From assembly GCF_003722315.1 (NCBI RefSeq), contig NZ_CP033580.1, forward strand, positions 1,735,001 to 1,799,000: 64,000 nt of DNA, given 5' to 3'. Under the pieces are notes generated by a model. The model was not told the origin of the DNA and did not search any database. It saw only the letters and a list, made by a program, of their open reading frames with translations. Positions within the stretch are counted from its first letter, which is position 1. Each line of letters begins with the position of its first letter. Shown here one piece after another: positions 1-8,677 of this stretch. The stretch comes from Thermoanaerobacter ethanolicus JW 200. Lineage in GTDB: Bacteria; Bacillota; Thermoanaerobacteria; Thermoanaerobacterales; Thermoanaerobacteraceae. The position numbers and the translations under genes are program-made.

Positions 1-67
1 AAGCTTTTATTTAGCTTAAGTAAATGTATACAATATAGATATAGAGAAAATTCTTAGAGGTGATAGA

Positions 68-1108
68 ATGGAAAACATAAAAGTGGTTGTATGGGGACTT
101 GGTGCAATGGGAAGTGGTATTGCTAAGATGATACTTTTTAAAAAAGGAATGGAAATAGTTGGAGCAATTGATACAGATCCAAATAAAAGAGGAAAGGATT
201 TGAATGAAATTTTAGGGACAAATTCTAAACCTGTTTACATTACTTCTGAACCTCAAGATATTATAAAAAAAGGAAGTGCTGATATAGCGGTTATTGCTAC
301 ATCCTCCTATGTAGAAAAGGTTTTCCCACTCATTAAATTGGCGGTAGAAAATGGCATCAATGTCATTACAACTGCTGAGGAGATGGCGTATCCTTCTGCA
401 CAACATCTAGAATTAGCCAAAGAAATTGACAGACTTGCAAGAGAAAATGGCGTATCTGTCTTAGGTACAGGAATAAATCCGGGATTTGTATTAGACTATT
501 TAATCATTGCACTGACGGGAGTTTGCGTAGATGTTGATTCCATTAAAGCAGCAAGAATTAATGACTTATCTCCTTTTGGAAAAGCTGTTATGGAAGAACA
601 AGGGGTGGGCCTCACTCCTGAGGAATTTGAAGAAGGCGTAAAAAACGGGACTGTTGCAGGGCATATAGGATTTCCTGAGTCTATTTCGATGATTTGTGAT
701 GCTTTAGGGTGGAAACTTTCAGGTATTGAGCAGACAAGAGAGCCTATAGTTTCTAAAACTTATAGAGAGACCCCTTATGCAAGAGTTGAGCCGGGTTACG
801 TTGCTGGATGTCGCCAAATAGGGTATGGAAAGGTAGATGGAGAGGTAAAAATAGAATTGGAACATCCGCAACAGATATTACCTCAAAAAGAAGGAGTAGA
901 GACTGGAGACTATATTGAGATTAAAGGAACTCCAAATATAAAGTTGTCTATAAAGCCTGAGATACCTGGAGGTCTAGGTACTATTGCTCTTTGTGTCAAT
1001 ATGATACCTCATGTCATAAACGCAGAGCCGGGTCTTGTTACAATGTTAGATTTGCCGGTACCTAGAGCTATTATGGGTGATGCAAGAGATATGATCAGGA
1101 GGAGATAA
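68..1108 (+). CDS. ord: 2,4-diaminopentanoate dehydrogenase
   Basis: Predicted to deaminate 2,4-diaminopentanoate oxidatively to 2-amino-4-oxopentanoate with NAD(P)+, the step between the aminomutase and the thiolase in ornithine fermentation. The 346-residue protein opens with a Rossmann fold (VWGLGAMGSG at about residues 8-17) and resembles dihydrodipicolinate-reductase-type dehydrogenases. The start is supported by AGAGGTGAT just upstream. The function is assigned largely from its place as first gene of the run ord-ortA-ortB-oraS-oraE. The 67 bases before it hold only this ribosome site and a weak TACAAT box, so the true operon promoter may lie outside the window. Confidence 0.92.
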   Translation: MENIKVVVWGLGAMGSGIAKMILFKKGMEIVGAIDTDPNKRGKDLNEILGTNSKPVYITSEPQDIIKKGSADIAVIATSSYVEKVFPLIKLAVENGINVITTAEEMAYPSAQHLELAKEIDRLARENGVSVLGTGINPGFVLDYLIIALTGVCVDVDSIKAARINDLSPFGKAVMEEQGVGLTPEEFEEGVKNGTVAGHIGFPESISMICDALGWKLSGIEQTREPIVSKTYRETPYARVEPGYVAGCRQIGYGKVDGEVKIELEHPQQILPQKEGVETGDYIEIKGTPNIKLSIKPEIPGGLGTIALCVNMIPHVINAEPGLVTMLDLPVPRAIMGDARDMIRRR

Positions 1109-1109
1109 A

Positions 1110-1415
1110 ATGGCTCAAAAAGGCGATTGGGTAAAAATTAAACAGGTAATTTTAGAACCAGAGGAAAGAGCTGAAAATATACCTCAAGATACAAAAGAGA
1201 CTCCCTTGACAATGTGGGTTAAAGGTTTACTTTTACAAGATGGAGAGATTGGCGACACAGTCAAAATTAAGACTTTTACAGGCCGAATAGTGGAAGGAGT
1301 TTTAATAGACGTAAATCCCCGGTATATTCACGATTTTGGCAATCCAATTCCTGAGCTTATAAAAGCAGGTATAAAAGCAAGAGAGATATTGTATGGCGGT
1401 GAAGAGAATGAGTAG
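1110..1415 (+). CDS. ortA: 2-amino-4-ketopentanoate thiolase, alpha subunit
   Basis: Small (101 aa) subunit of the PLP-dependent thiolase that cleaves 2-amino-4-ketopentanoate with CoA to acetyl-CoA and D-alanine. It follows ord by one base and has an AGGAGGAG ribosome site inside the end of ord. The length and position match the ortA genes of ornithine-fermenting clostridia. It has no signal peptide or membrane segment. Its 3' end overlaps the start of ortB, consistent with coupled translation of the two subunits. The alpha subunit has few diagnostic motifs, so the call rests on context and size. Confidence 0.88.
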   Translation: MAQKGDWVKIKQVILEPEERAENIPQDTKETPLTMWVKGLLLQDGEIGDTVKIKTFTGRIVEGVLIDVNPRYIHDFGNPIPELIKAGIKAREILYGGEENE

Positions 1416-2820
1416 GTATAAGGAAGTAATGGCAAGGAAAAACGAAATAATGAAAAAATCTTTAGGAATAGATTATGAGAGATTTGAATCAGGTGGAATT
1501 GCTTTTGACTATGAAAGAATGATGAAGGAAACAGGCTATACATTAGAAGAGATTATTAAAATACAAAGAGAAGCAAATGTAGGGGATACTCCACTTATAG
1601 AGCTTAAAAATTTAACAGAATTAGCGAGAAAAGTTTCACCAACAGGAAAAGCTGCCAGAATTTTTATAAAAGATGAAGCTTGTAACCCTTCAGGAAGCTT
1701 TAAAGAAAGGCGGGCTAGTGTTTCTATATATCACGCAAAACAAAAGGGATATAAGGGAGTCATAGCTGCTACTAGTGGTAATTACGGAGCAGCAGTGGCT
1801 TCACAAGCTGCCATGATAGGTTTAAAATGCATTGTCGTCCAAGAAGCTTATGATAGCAGAGGCATAGGGCAGCCAGAAATATTGGAAAAAGGAAGAAAAT
1901 GTGAAACATTTGGTGCAGAAGTGATACAATTAACTGTTGGACCGGAATTATTTTATGTAAACTTGATGCTATTAGAAGAGACGGGATATTTTAATGCTTC
2001 TTTGTACACTCCTTTTGGAGTTGCTGGTATTGAAACATTGGGATATGAAATAGCTCAGCAAGTAAAAGAGAGGACTGGCAAATTTCCTGATGTTGTTGTG
2101 GCCACCCATGCCGGTGGAGGCAATTTGACAGGTACTGCGAGAGGACTTATAAAAGCAGGAGCTACTCATACAAAGGTGTACGGAGCAAGTGTTGATTTGA
2201 CAGGGCTTCACATGGCCTCAGATAAAGATTTTAATAGAAAGTCTTTTACGACGGGACATACAGGATTTGGAATTCCTTTTGCGACTTGGCCGGATAGAGC
2301 AGATGTGCCTCGAAATGCTGCAAGGCCTTTAAGGTACATGGATGGGTATTACCTTGTCAAGCAAGGGGAAGTCTTTTACATGACAGAGCTTTTAGCTCAA
2401 TTAGAAGGTTTAGAAAGAGGACCAGCGGGAAATACCTCTTTAGCGGCAGCTTTCAGTTTGGCACAGCAAATGGAAAATGACCAGATAATAGTGGTGCAGG
2501 AGACAGAATATACAGGGGCAGGTAAAAATCCAACGGCTCAGCTTACTTTTGCTATGCAAAACGGCATAAAAATTCTAATAGGAAATCCTGATGATGAGAT
2601 ACCAGGACAAAATATAATTTTGCCTGAACATCCTTCTATGATAAAGGCAAGAGAAGTCAATCTTTCAAATTTGAAAAAATCCTATATTAAAAACTGTGTC
2701 CAACATTTTGGAATAATGCCTAAAGAGGAGGACATCAAGTTTTTAGCAGAAGATACTAAGTCCAGTGAAGAATTTGTGAAAGAAGTAATTTCAGAATTAC
2801 AGAATGGAGGGTTAGTATGA
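1408..2820 (+). CDS. ortB: 2-amino-4-ketopentanoate thiolase, beta subunit
   Basis: Catalytic subunit of the thiolase, a fold-type II PLP enzyme related to threonine synthase. The motif GSFKERR holds the probable PLP lysine (about residue 99), and TSGNYGAA binds the cofactor phosphate. I prefer the ATG at 1408 (470 aa, GGTGA five bases upstream) over the in-frame ATG at 1393. Both overlap the end of ortA. With ortA it converts 2-amino-4-ketopentanoate plus CoA to acetyl-CoA and alanine. The last bases (ATGA) overlap oraS. Confidence 0.92.
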   Translation: MSRYKEVMARKNEIMKKSLGIDYERFESGGIAFDYERMMKETGYTLEEIIKIQREANVGDTPLIELKNLTELARKVSPTGKAARIFIKDEACNPSGSFKERRASVSIYHAKQKGYKGVIAATSGNYGAAVASQAAMIGLKCIVVQEAYDSRGIGQPEILEKGRKCETFGAEVIQLTVGPELFYVNLMLLEETGYFNASLYTPFGVAGIETLGYEIAQQVKERTGKFPDVVVATHAGGGNLTGTARGLIKAGATHTKVYGASVDLTGLHMASDKDFNRKSFTTGHTGFGIPFATWPDRADVPRNAARPLRYMDGYYLVKQGEVFYMTELLAQLEGLERGPAGNTSLAAAFSLAQQMENDQIIVVQETEYTGAGKNPTAQLTFAMQNGIKILIGNPDDEIPGQNIILPEHPSMIKAREVNLSNLKKSYIKNCVQHFGIMPKEEDIKFLAEDTKSSEEFVKEVISELQNGGLV

Positions 2821-3191
2821 GACGAGAAGATGATTTTGAAACAAGAAGCAAACACTTAAAGCACATGACAGATGAAGAATTAGACGCATATTTCTGGAAA
2901 TTGGCAGAAAAAATTGTAGATCCTTTGATAGAGTTGGCATATTATCACACATCTCCATCTATTGAGCGTTCTGTGCTTTTACGAATGGGTTTTTCTAGTA
3001 TTGAGGCAAAGGAGATTGTAAACAGAATTGAGGAAAGAGGGCTTTTGCCAAAAGGAGCAGGAAATATTGTGTTGAAAGTTGCAGAAAGGGTTAAAAAGGA
3101 TTACCTCACTGCCGGAAAATCCATAGCTAATGGAGAGTACTTGGAGGTGCTTGATGATATAGCAAGGGAGGCTAGTAAAAATGAAGCTTGA
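2817..3191 (+). CDS. oraS: D-ornithine 4,5-aminomutase, S (small) subunit
   Basis: Small subunit (124 aa) of the adenosylcobalamin- and PLP-dependent mutase that moves the terminal amino group of D-ornithine from C5 to C4. The ATGA overlap with ortB, and the 11-base overlap of its end with oraE, indicate translational coupling. The protein is mostly helical and charged, without membrane segments. The sequence style and length agree with OraS of Clostridium sticklandii. The assignment is strengthened by the unmistakable oraE directly downstream. Confidence 0.92.
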   Translation: MRREDDFETRSKHLKHMTDEELDAYFWKLAEKIVDPLIELAYYHTSPSIERSVLLRMGFSSIEAKEIVNRIEERGLLPKGAGNIVLKVAERVKKDYLTAGKSIANGEYLEVLDDIAREASKNEA

Positions 3192-5385
3192 AAAGGATAA
3201 AAAAATAGATATTGAAGAAATTTTAAAGGATTTGGACAAATATGTGCCTAGGAGAAGAGGATGGCACTGGAGAGAGGATGTAGGTAAACACAAAATTGGC
3301 GATTTTGAGTATTATCAGGTTTCAAAACCACTTAAAAACAGTATTCCTTTACCTGCTGCAAAACACTTTGGAAACATTGACCCTCAGCCAGATTGTGTGA
3401 TAACCACAGAAATAGCTTCAGGAAGGTTTGAAGATGATATAAGGCGCATGAGAATGGCAGCATGGCATGGAGCAGACCACATAATGGTTATTAGAACGTT
3501 AGGACAAAGCCATTTTGATGGACTCATTGAAGGAACACCTGAAGGTGTAGGAGGAGTTCCTATTTCGAGAAAACAAATAAGAGCGACGAGAAAAGCATTG
3601 GATTTAATTGAAGATGAGGTCGGTAGGCCTATAAACTTTCACTCTTATGTAAGTGGGATAGCCGGTCCTGAAGTAGCTGTTATGTTCGCTGAAGAAGGGG
3701 TAAATGGTGCCCATCAAGACCCTCAGTACAATGTCCTTTATAGAAATATAAACATGGTAAGGTCTTTTGTAGATGCAGCAGTTGCTAAGAAAATAATGGC
3801 AGATGCTAATATACTTCAAATTGATGGTGCTCACAATGCCAATGCAACAGCAAAATATGGATGGAAAGTTATGCCTGAACTTTTAGTTCAGCACGCTATA
3901 AATACACTTTATTCGAGAAAAGTAGGAATGAAACCAGAAAACATAGCCTTATCTACAGTGCCACCAAATGCTCCACCAACTCCTTCCATACGTTTGGATT
4001 TGCCGTATGCAGTAGCTTTGAGGCAGCTTTTTAAAGATTATAAAATGAGAGCGCAAATGAACACAAAGTATATCGAACACGATATGAGAGAAGCAACTGT
4101 AACACATGTGCTTAACCTTTTAATATCTCGATTGACCTCAGCAGATATACAAAGTACTATTACTCCTGATGAGGGAAGAAATGTCCCATGGCATTACAAC
4201 AATATCAACGCAATAAACACTGCTAAACAAGCCCTTATCGGCATGGACGGTCTAAAAGAGATGGTAAAACTCAATTTTGATGGGGAGTTAGGGAAAAAAG
4301 TCAGAGAATTAAAAATGAGAGCTATTCTCTTTATGGAGGAAATTTTAGAAGTTGGAGGATACTTTAAGGCAGTAGAAGAAGGCTTCTTTGTGGATTCAGG
4401 CTATTATCCAGAGAGAAATGGAGATGGCATTGTAAGAACTATAAATGGCGGTATTGGCGCCGGTACTGTTTACAAAAGAGATAAAGACTATATTGCACCA
4501 GTATGCTCTCACTTTGGATATAACAATTTGCCAGAAGGGCTTAATAAACCTTGCGATTTAATAGATGGATGTACTCTTTGCAAGCATGAGAAAATCCATT
4601 ATATAGACGAATTAGATGAGAATGACAATGTAGAAAATAGATTGAAAGAAACTGTTGAGTACAGAAAAGGAGATAAAATAAAGCCAGAAGTTGAATGGGC
4701 AGGAGACGGCATAATAAGCATGAACCTATTTTTGCCTGTAAATGAAAGGACTGCTGAATACGCGGCTATTAAATACGCAGAAAAGCTGGGGCTTACTGAT
4801 GTAGTCGTTTTAGGTAAACTTCCAATGCATCCTGCAGAGGGAACGTACGTGGAAGTAAGAGGGCGTGTTCAATTTTCTATTGACAAAAATGAATTAGAAA
4901 TACCGCCGGAAGAGGAAATACTTTCAGATGAGGAAATAGAAGAAGATATTAAGAGAAAGCCTATGAAGGTGGTTGCTGCAACTGTAGGAAATGATGAACA
5001 TTCTGTGGGCTTAAGAGAGATTTTGGACATAAAACACGGTGGAATTGAAAAATACGGCATAAAATTTACTTACCTTGGTACTTCTTGTCCTGTAGAAAAG
5101 TTAGTTGATGCAGCTATAGAGGAAAATGCTGATGCTATTTTAGTTAGCACTATAATAACCCATGATGATGTCCATATAAAGAATATGAAAAAAATTCACG
5201 ACCTCTGTGTAGAAAAGGGAATAAGGGATAAAGTAATTTTAGTAGGTGGAGGTACGCAAATTACAAACGACCTTGCTAAAAGTGTTGGCTTTGATGCAGG
5301 ATTTGGAAGAGGTACAAAAGGAAATCAAGTGGCAAGTTTTTTAGTTAAAAAAAGAAGGGAAAAGGAAAATGAGGAAAACAATTGA
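3181..5385 (+). CDS. oraE: D-ornithine 4,5-aminomutase, E (large) subunit
   Basis: Large catalytic subunit (734 aa) binding adenosylcobalamin and PLP. The first two thirds form the TIM-barrel part, and the C-terminal third is a Rossmann-like B12 domain. The segment NDEHSVGLREI supplies the lower-axial histidine (about H607). The lysine 11 residues later (about K618, in DIKHGG) has the same spacing as the PLP lysine of characterized OraE. GTSCPVEKL follows, as in the family. AGGGAGG lies before the ATG. The last 17 bases overlap the next gene, the presumed reactivation factor. Confidence 0.95.
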   Translation: MKLEKDKKIDIEEILKDLDKYVPRRRGWHWREDVGKHKIGDFEYYQVSKPLKNSIPLPAAKHFGNIDPQPDCVITTEIASGRFEDDIRRMRMAAWHGADHIMVIRTLGQSHFDGLIEGTPEGVGGVPISRKQIRATRKALDLIEDEVGRPINFHSYVSGIAGPEVAVMFAEEGVNGAHQDPQYNVLYRNINMVRSFVDAAVAKKIMADANILQIDGAHNANATAKYGWKVMPELLVQHAINTLYSRKVGMKPENIALSTVPPNAPPTPSIRLDLPYAVALRQLFKDYKMRAQMNTKYIEHDMREATVTHVLNLLISRLTSADIQSTITPDEGRNVPWHYNNINAINTAKQALIGMDGLKEMVKLNFDGELGKKVRELKMRAILFMEEILEVGGYFKAVEEGFFVDSGYYPERNGDGIVRTINGGIGAGTVYKRDKDYIAPVCSHFGYNNLPEGLNKPCDLIDGCTLCKHEKIHYIDELDENDNVENRLKETVEYRKGDKIKPEVEWAGDGIISMNLFLPVNERTAEYAAIKYAEKLGLTDVVVLGKLPMHPAEGTYVEVRGRVQFSIDKNELEIPPEEEILSDEEIEEDIKRKPMKVVAATVGNDEHSVGLREILDIKHGGIEKYGIKFTYLGTSCPVEKLVDAAIEENADAILVSTIITHDDVHIKNMKKIHDLCVEKGIRDKVILVGGGTQITNDLAKSVGFDAGFGRGTKGNQVASFLVKKRREKENEENN

Positions 5386-6712
5386 CATACTTGTAGCCGA
5401 GATTGGAAGTACTACGACAACTGTAAATGCTTTTGTTCTGGGCAGTGATCCTGTTTTTATAGGTCAGGGGATGGCTCCTACCACAGTCTTAGATGGGGAT
5501 GTGAATATTGGTCTTGTGGGGGCTATTGAGAATTTAAAAGATAAAATTGGAGATTTTGTATATAGTGAGATGCTTGCTTGTAGCAGTGCTGCTGGTGGCC
5601 TCAAAATGACTGTACATGGCTTAGTCTACGACATGACTGTAAGGGCAGCTAAAGAGGCTGCCCTTGGGGCAGGAGCCAATATAAAACTTATAACAGCAGG
5701 AAAACTGAGAAGAACGGATTTAGAAAAAATAAAACAAATAAAACCAAACATAATACTTTTAGCAGGTGGAGTGGATTACGGAGATAGAGAAACTGCTCTT
5801 TATAATGGAGAAAAATTGGCGGAATTAAAGTTGAATGTGCCAGTAATTTATGCAGGCAACATAGAAAATAGAGAAGAAATTTCCTACATTTTTCAAGAAG
5901 CCGGTCAGGAAGTATACATTGTAGACAATGTTTATCCATCAATTGACAATTTAAATGTAGAACCGACAAGAAAAATGATTCAGAAAGTTTTTGAAAAGCA
6001 TATTGTAACAGCGCCAGGTATGAGTAAAGTAAAAGAATTGGTGACAGGAAATATAATCCCAACGCCAGGTGCTGTCATGGAATGTGCTATGCTTCTTTAT
6101 AATGACATAGGTGATTTGATGGCAGTCGATATAGGTGGAGCTACTACAGATGTTCATTCTGTTACTGAAGGAAGCGATGAAATACAAAAAATAACTGTAA
6201 ATCCAGAGCCTTTGGCTAAACGCACAGTAGAGGGGGATTTAGGGGTTTTTGTTAATTCAAGAAATTTATTTGATTTGTGCGGAGAGGATATATATAAAAA
6301 ATTCAGTAATGCAGATGAACTAATAAACAATATAAAGCCAATACCCCAAAAAGAAGAAGAAAAAGAATTTGTGTTGTATCTTGCAAGCAAGGCATTAGAA
6401 GTGGCAGTAAAGCGTCACGCAGGTAAATTAAGCAGTTATTTTGGACTTACAGGAAGAACCTTTTATGCGGAAGGAAGAGATTTGACAAATGTTAAATGGA
6501 TAATAGGTACCGGTGGAATATTTTCAAGACTTGAAGGAGGAGAAAAATTATTAGAAAATATAAATGATGGAGGAAGTGGAAAAGAGCTTTATCCTCCTTC
6601 ATCGGCAAAAGTTTTAATTGACAGAGATTATATCATGGCGGCTTGTGGTGTTTTGTCTAAGAAATATCCTGACGAAGCTTTGAAATTAATCAAAAATAGC
6701 TTTGGCATTTAG
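5369..6712 (+). CDS. GlmL/MutL-family ATPase-like protein of the ornithine operon
   Basis: A 447-residue ASKHA-fold protein. An N-terminal phosphate loop AEIGSTTTT (about residues 10-18) and a central DIGGATTDVHS are typical of the MutL/GlmL family. Members sit beside B12-dependent mutases and are thought to reactivate or chaperone them. The gene overlaps oraE by 17 bases, so the same role for ornithine aminomutase is a reasonable inference; the biochemistry is not established from sequence. It matches the unnamed ORF found at this place in clostridial ornithine clusters. Confidence 0.85.
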   Translation: MRKTIDILVAEIGSTTTTVNAFVLGSDPVFIGQGMAPTTVLDGDVNIGLVGAIENLKDKIGDFVYSEMLACSSAAGGLKMTVHGLVYDMTVRAAKEAALGAGANIKLITAGKLRRTDLEKIKQIKPNIILLAGGVDYGDRETALYNGEKLAELKLNVPVIYAGNIENREEISYIFQEAGQEVYIVDNVYPSIDNLNVEPTRKMIQKVFEKHIVTAPGMSKVKELVTGNIIPTPGAVMECAMLLYNDIGDLMAVDIGGATTDVHSVTEGSDEIQKITVNPEPLAKRTVEGDLGVFVNSRNLFDLCGEDIYKKFSNADELINNIKPIPQKEEEKEFVLYLASKALEVAVKRHAGKLSSYFGLTGRTFYAEGRDLTNVKWIIGTGGIFSRLEGGEKLLENINDGGSGKELYPPSSAKVLIDRDYIMAACGVLSKKYPDEALKLIKNSFGI

Positions 6713-6728
6713 AAATGGGGGAGATTAA

Positions 6729-7793
6729 GTGTATCCCTTGTTGAGAATAAACTTAGAAAAACTTCGAGAAAATACGCAAACTATCGTTAATTTGTGTGAA
6801 AAGAGAAATATAAAGGTAGTAGGTGTTACAAAAGTTTTTTGTGCTATTCCAGAAGTAGCACAGACGATGGTAAAAGGTGGAGTAGAAATTTTAGGAGATT
6901 CTCGAATTAAAAATTTAAAAAAATTACAACACATACCGGTACCTAAAATGCTTCTTCGAATTCCCATGAAAAGTGAAGTGGAAGAAGTTATAAAATATGC
7001 AGATATAAGCCTAAACTCAGAAATAGATACAATAAAAAGTCTGTCAGAAGAGGCAAAAAAACAAAGGAAAATTCATGAAATAATCCTAATGGTAGACTTA
7101 GGGGATTTGAGAGAGGGCGTATTGAAAGAGGATGTTATTCCAATAGTAGAACAAATAGTAAAACTAGAAGGTATAAGATTAAGGGGAATAGGTACTAATT
7201 TAACTTGTTATGGTTCGGTTATTCCTACGCCAGATATATTAGAAGAGCTTGTGGAAATAAAAAATTCTATCAACAAAAAATTCAACTTGAATTTAGATAT
7301 AGTCTCAGGAGGAAACTCAAGCAGTCTGTACTTAGTTCAAAATGGTCTCATACCAAGAGGAATAACGCAACTTAGAATAGGAGAAGCTATTGTCTTAGGT
7401 AGGGAAACGGCTTTTGGAGACAGAATTCCCCATACTTATGACGATGTATTTACTTTAGAAGCACAGATAGTCGAATTAAAAGAAAAACCTTCTTATCCAC
7501 GAGGTATATTAGGAATGGACGCTTTTGGAGAAAGACAAGTATATGTGGATAGAGGGATAATGAAAAGGGCAATTTTGGCTGTAGGAAAACAGGATGTCAA
7601 TATGAATGACCTAATTCCTATGGACAGTTCTATTGAATTAATAGGTTCAAGCAGTGACCATTTAATTGTTAATGTTACAAATTCCCAATATCCGTATAAG
7701 GTAGGAGATATAATAAAGTTCAAGCTGAGATATGGAGGGATTTTATCCTGCTCTACATCTGAATATGTAGAAAAAGTCATTGAAGAGGCGTAA
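6729..7793 (+). CDS. orr: ornithine racemase
   Basis: PLP-dependent alanine-racemase-family protein (354 aa). The N-terminal barrel carries VVGVTKVF, whose lysine (about K35) would hold PLP, and PRGITQLRIGEA is typical of the family. It would convert L-ornithine to D-ornithine, the substrate of OraSE. The start is GTG with GGGGGAG upstream. As last gene of the ornithine operon it completes the route from L-ornithine to acetyl-CoA and alanine. Its stop codon lies inside the hairpin at 7781-7809. An alanine racemase is the main alternative, but context strongly favours ornithine. Confidence 0.88.
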   Translation: MYPLLRINLEKLRENTQTIVNLCEKRNIKVVGVTKVFCAIPEVAQTMVKGGVEILGDSRIKNLKKLQHIPVPKMLLRIPMKSEVEEVIKYADISLNSEIDTIKSLSEEAKKQRKIHEIILMVDLGDLREGVLKEDVIPIVEQIVKLEGIRLRGIGTNLTCYGSVIPTPDILEELVEIKNSINKKFNLNLDIVSGGNSSSLYLVQNGLIPRGITQLRIGEAIVLGRETAFGDRIPHTYDDVFTLEAQIVELKEKPSYPRGILGMDAFGERQVYVDRGIMKRAILAVGKQDVNMNDLIPMDSSIELIGSSSDHLIVNVTNSQYPYKVGDIIKFKLRYGGILSCSTSEYVEKVIEEA

Positions 7794-7809
7794 AAAATAC
7801 GCCTCTTCA
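7781..7809 (+). terminator. hairpin at the end of the ornithine operon
   Basis: Perfect 12-bp stem (7781-7792 with 7798-7809) and AAAAA loop, containing the orr stop codon. The T-tract after it is weak (GTTTGTTG). A near-copy in inverted context occurs at 8073-8101, so the hairpin may also be the outer end of the palindromic element described next. Confidence 0.6.
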
Positions 7810-8072
7810 GTTTGTTGACAAAGTTAAAAAATATTCAAAGGAGATATTTTGCATCGTCGCTCCGATGTTCCAAAACGACAAAACTAAAGCTCGACCTTCG
7901 GGTTCCGGCAGGGTACCGGGCACAATCGGCATCCATGCCTTAAGGTGCCCGCCTCCGCCCTCCTTGGCTTCGGCCCTGCCTCCACCCTCGGTCTTGCTAA
8001 GTTTTGTTACCGCTTTGTAACAAGTCGCTCCTTATGCAAAATATCTCCTTTACGAAAGTTTGTCTACAGTCT

Positions 8073-8101
8073 AAAGAGGCGTAAAAAATAAGCCTCTTTT
8101 T
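8073..8101 (+). terminator. Rho-independent terminator
   Basis: 8-bp stem AAAGAGGC (8073-8080) with GCCTCTTT (8092-8099), ending in a T-run that continues to 8101. It resembles the hairpin at 7781-7809 and probably ends any transcript crossing the palindromic element. Confidence 0.65.
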
Positions 8102-8172
8102 GTATTATGAAAAACATTAATTTACTGTTATAATAAAAATAAAAAGGAATAATATTTTTGGGAGGTTTTAGT

Positions 8173-8589
8173 GTGATAATAGGGTTAGGACATGTAGCCT
8201 ACAAAGTTAAAGACCTTGATGAAAGTTTAGAATTTTACTGTGGCAAATTGGGACTAAAAGAAGCTTTTAGGCTTAACCATGAAAATGGAGAATTAATGCT
8301 TGTGTACTTAAAAGTGGTGGAAGGACAATTCATTGAACTTTTCCCCAGAGGGATAGACAAGGGAAAAGATGAAGATGAAAGGATAGGGTTTAAACATTTG
8401 TGTCTACATGTAGATGATATTTTTGCTACATTAGAAGAACTAAGAAAGAGAGGCTTGGAAATAAAGGGGCAGCCTATGATGGGGGCAGATGGAAATTATC
8501 AATATTGGATAGAAGACCCTGATGGAAATAGAATAGAACTAATGCAAATAATGCCGGGTTCTTTGCAAGATAAAGCAAAAGAATTATAG
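8173..8589 (+). CDS. VOC-family (glyoxalase-like) protein
   Basis: A 138-residue protein of the vicinal oxygen chelate fold with two beta-alpha-beta modules. Candidate metal ligands are the histidine in GHVAYKV, the glutamate in FIELF, the histidine in CLHVDD and the glutamate in RIELMQ. This four-ligand pattern suits lactoylglutathione lyase or methylmalonyl-CoA epimerase relatives. The start chosen is GTG 8173 because GGAGG at 8161-8165 is seven bases upstream; an in-frame TTG at 8158 would place that site inside the gene. It appears monocistronic. The substrate cannot be told from sequence. Confidence 0.8.
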   Translation: MIIGLGHVAYKVKDLDESLEFYCGKLGLKEAFRLNHENGELMLVYLKVVEGQFIELFPRGIDKGKDEDERIGFKHLCLHVDDIFATLEELRKRGLEIKGQPMMGADGNYQYWIEDPDGNRIELMQIMPGSLQDKAKEL

Positions 8590-8600
8590 AAAATTAAGTG

Positions 8601-8629
8601 TTGACAACCACTTTTTTAAGTGGTATTCT
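8601..8629 (+). promoter_or_regulatory. promoter with palindromic spacer upstream of the Rrf2 gene
   Basis: TTGACA (8601-8606), a 17-base spacer, then TATTCT (8624-8629). The spacer begins a 7-bp inverted repeat (8607-8613 with 8618-8624, TTTT loop), a natural operator position. The same hairpin followed by TTCTTTTT could also act as the terminator of the VOC gene. Confidence 0.6.
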
Positions 8630-8677
8630 TTTTGTTGAAATCCTGGTAAAATAGTAGGAATTCAGGGGTGGATAATC

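Larger units (their letters stand above)
7781..8101. repeat. GC-rich nested palindromic element (MITE- or REP-like)
   Basis: About 320 bases without a convincing gene and far richer in G+C than the AT-rich surroundings. A perfect 18-bp inverted repeat (7839-7856 with 8035-8052) frames it. Further paired arms lie inside: ACAAAACT 7878-7885 with 8000-8007, GGCAGGG 7907-7913 with 7974-7980, GGGCAC 7918-7923 with 7945-7950. Outside, the flanks are also imperfectly inverted, including the hairpins at 7781-7809 and 8073-8101. The whole stretch could fold into one long branched hairpin as DNA or RNA. It codes for nothing recognisable. A non-autonomous mobile element or a structured RNA are the two readings. 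Confidence 0.65.

Noticed and set aside
7846-8049. A short gene within the GC-rich palindrome
   Set aside because: No frame has a ribosome site and the sequence is explained by nested inverted repeats.
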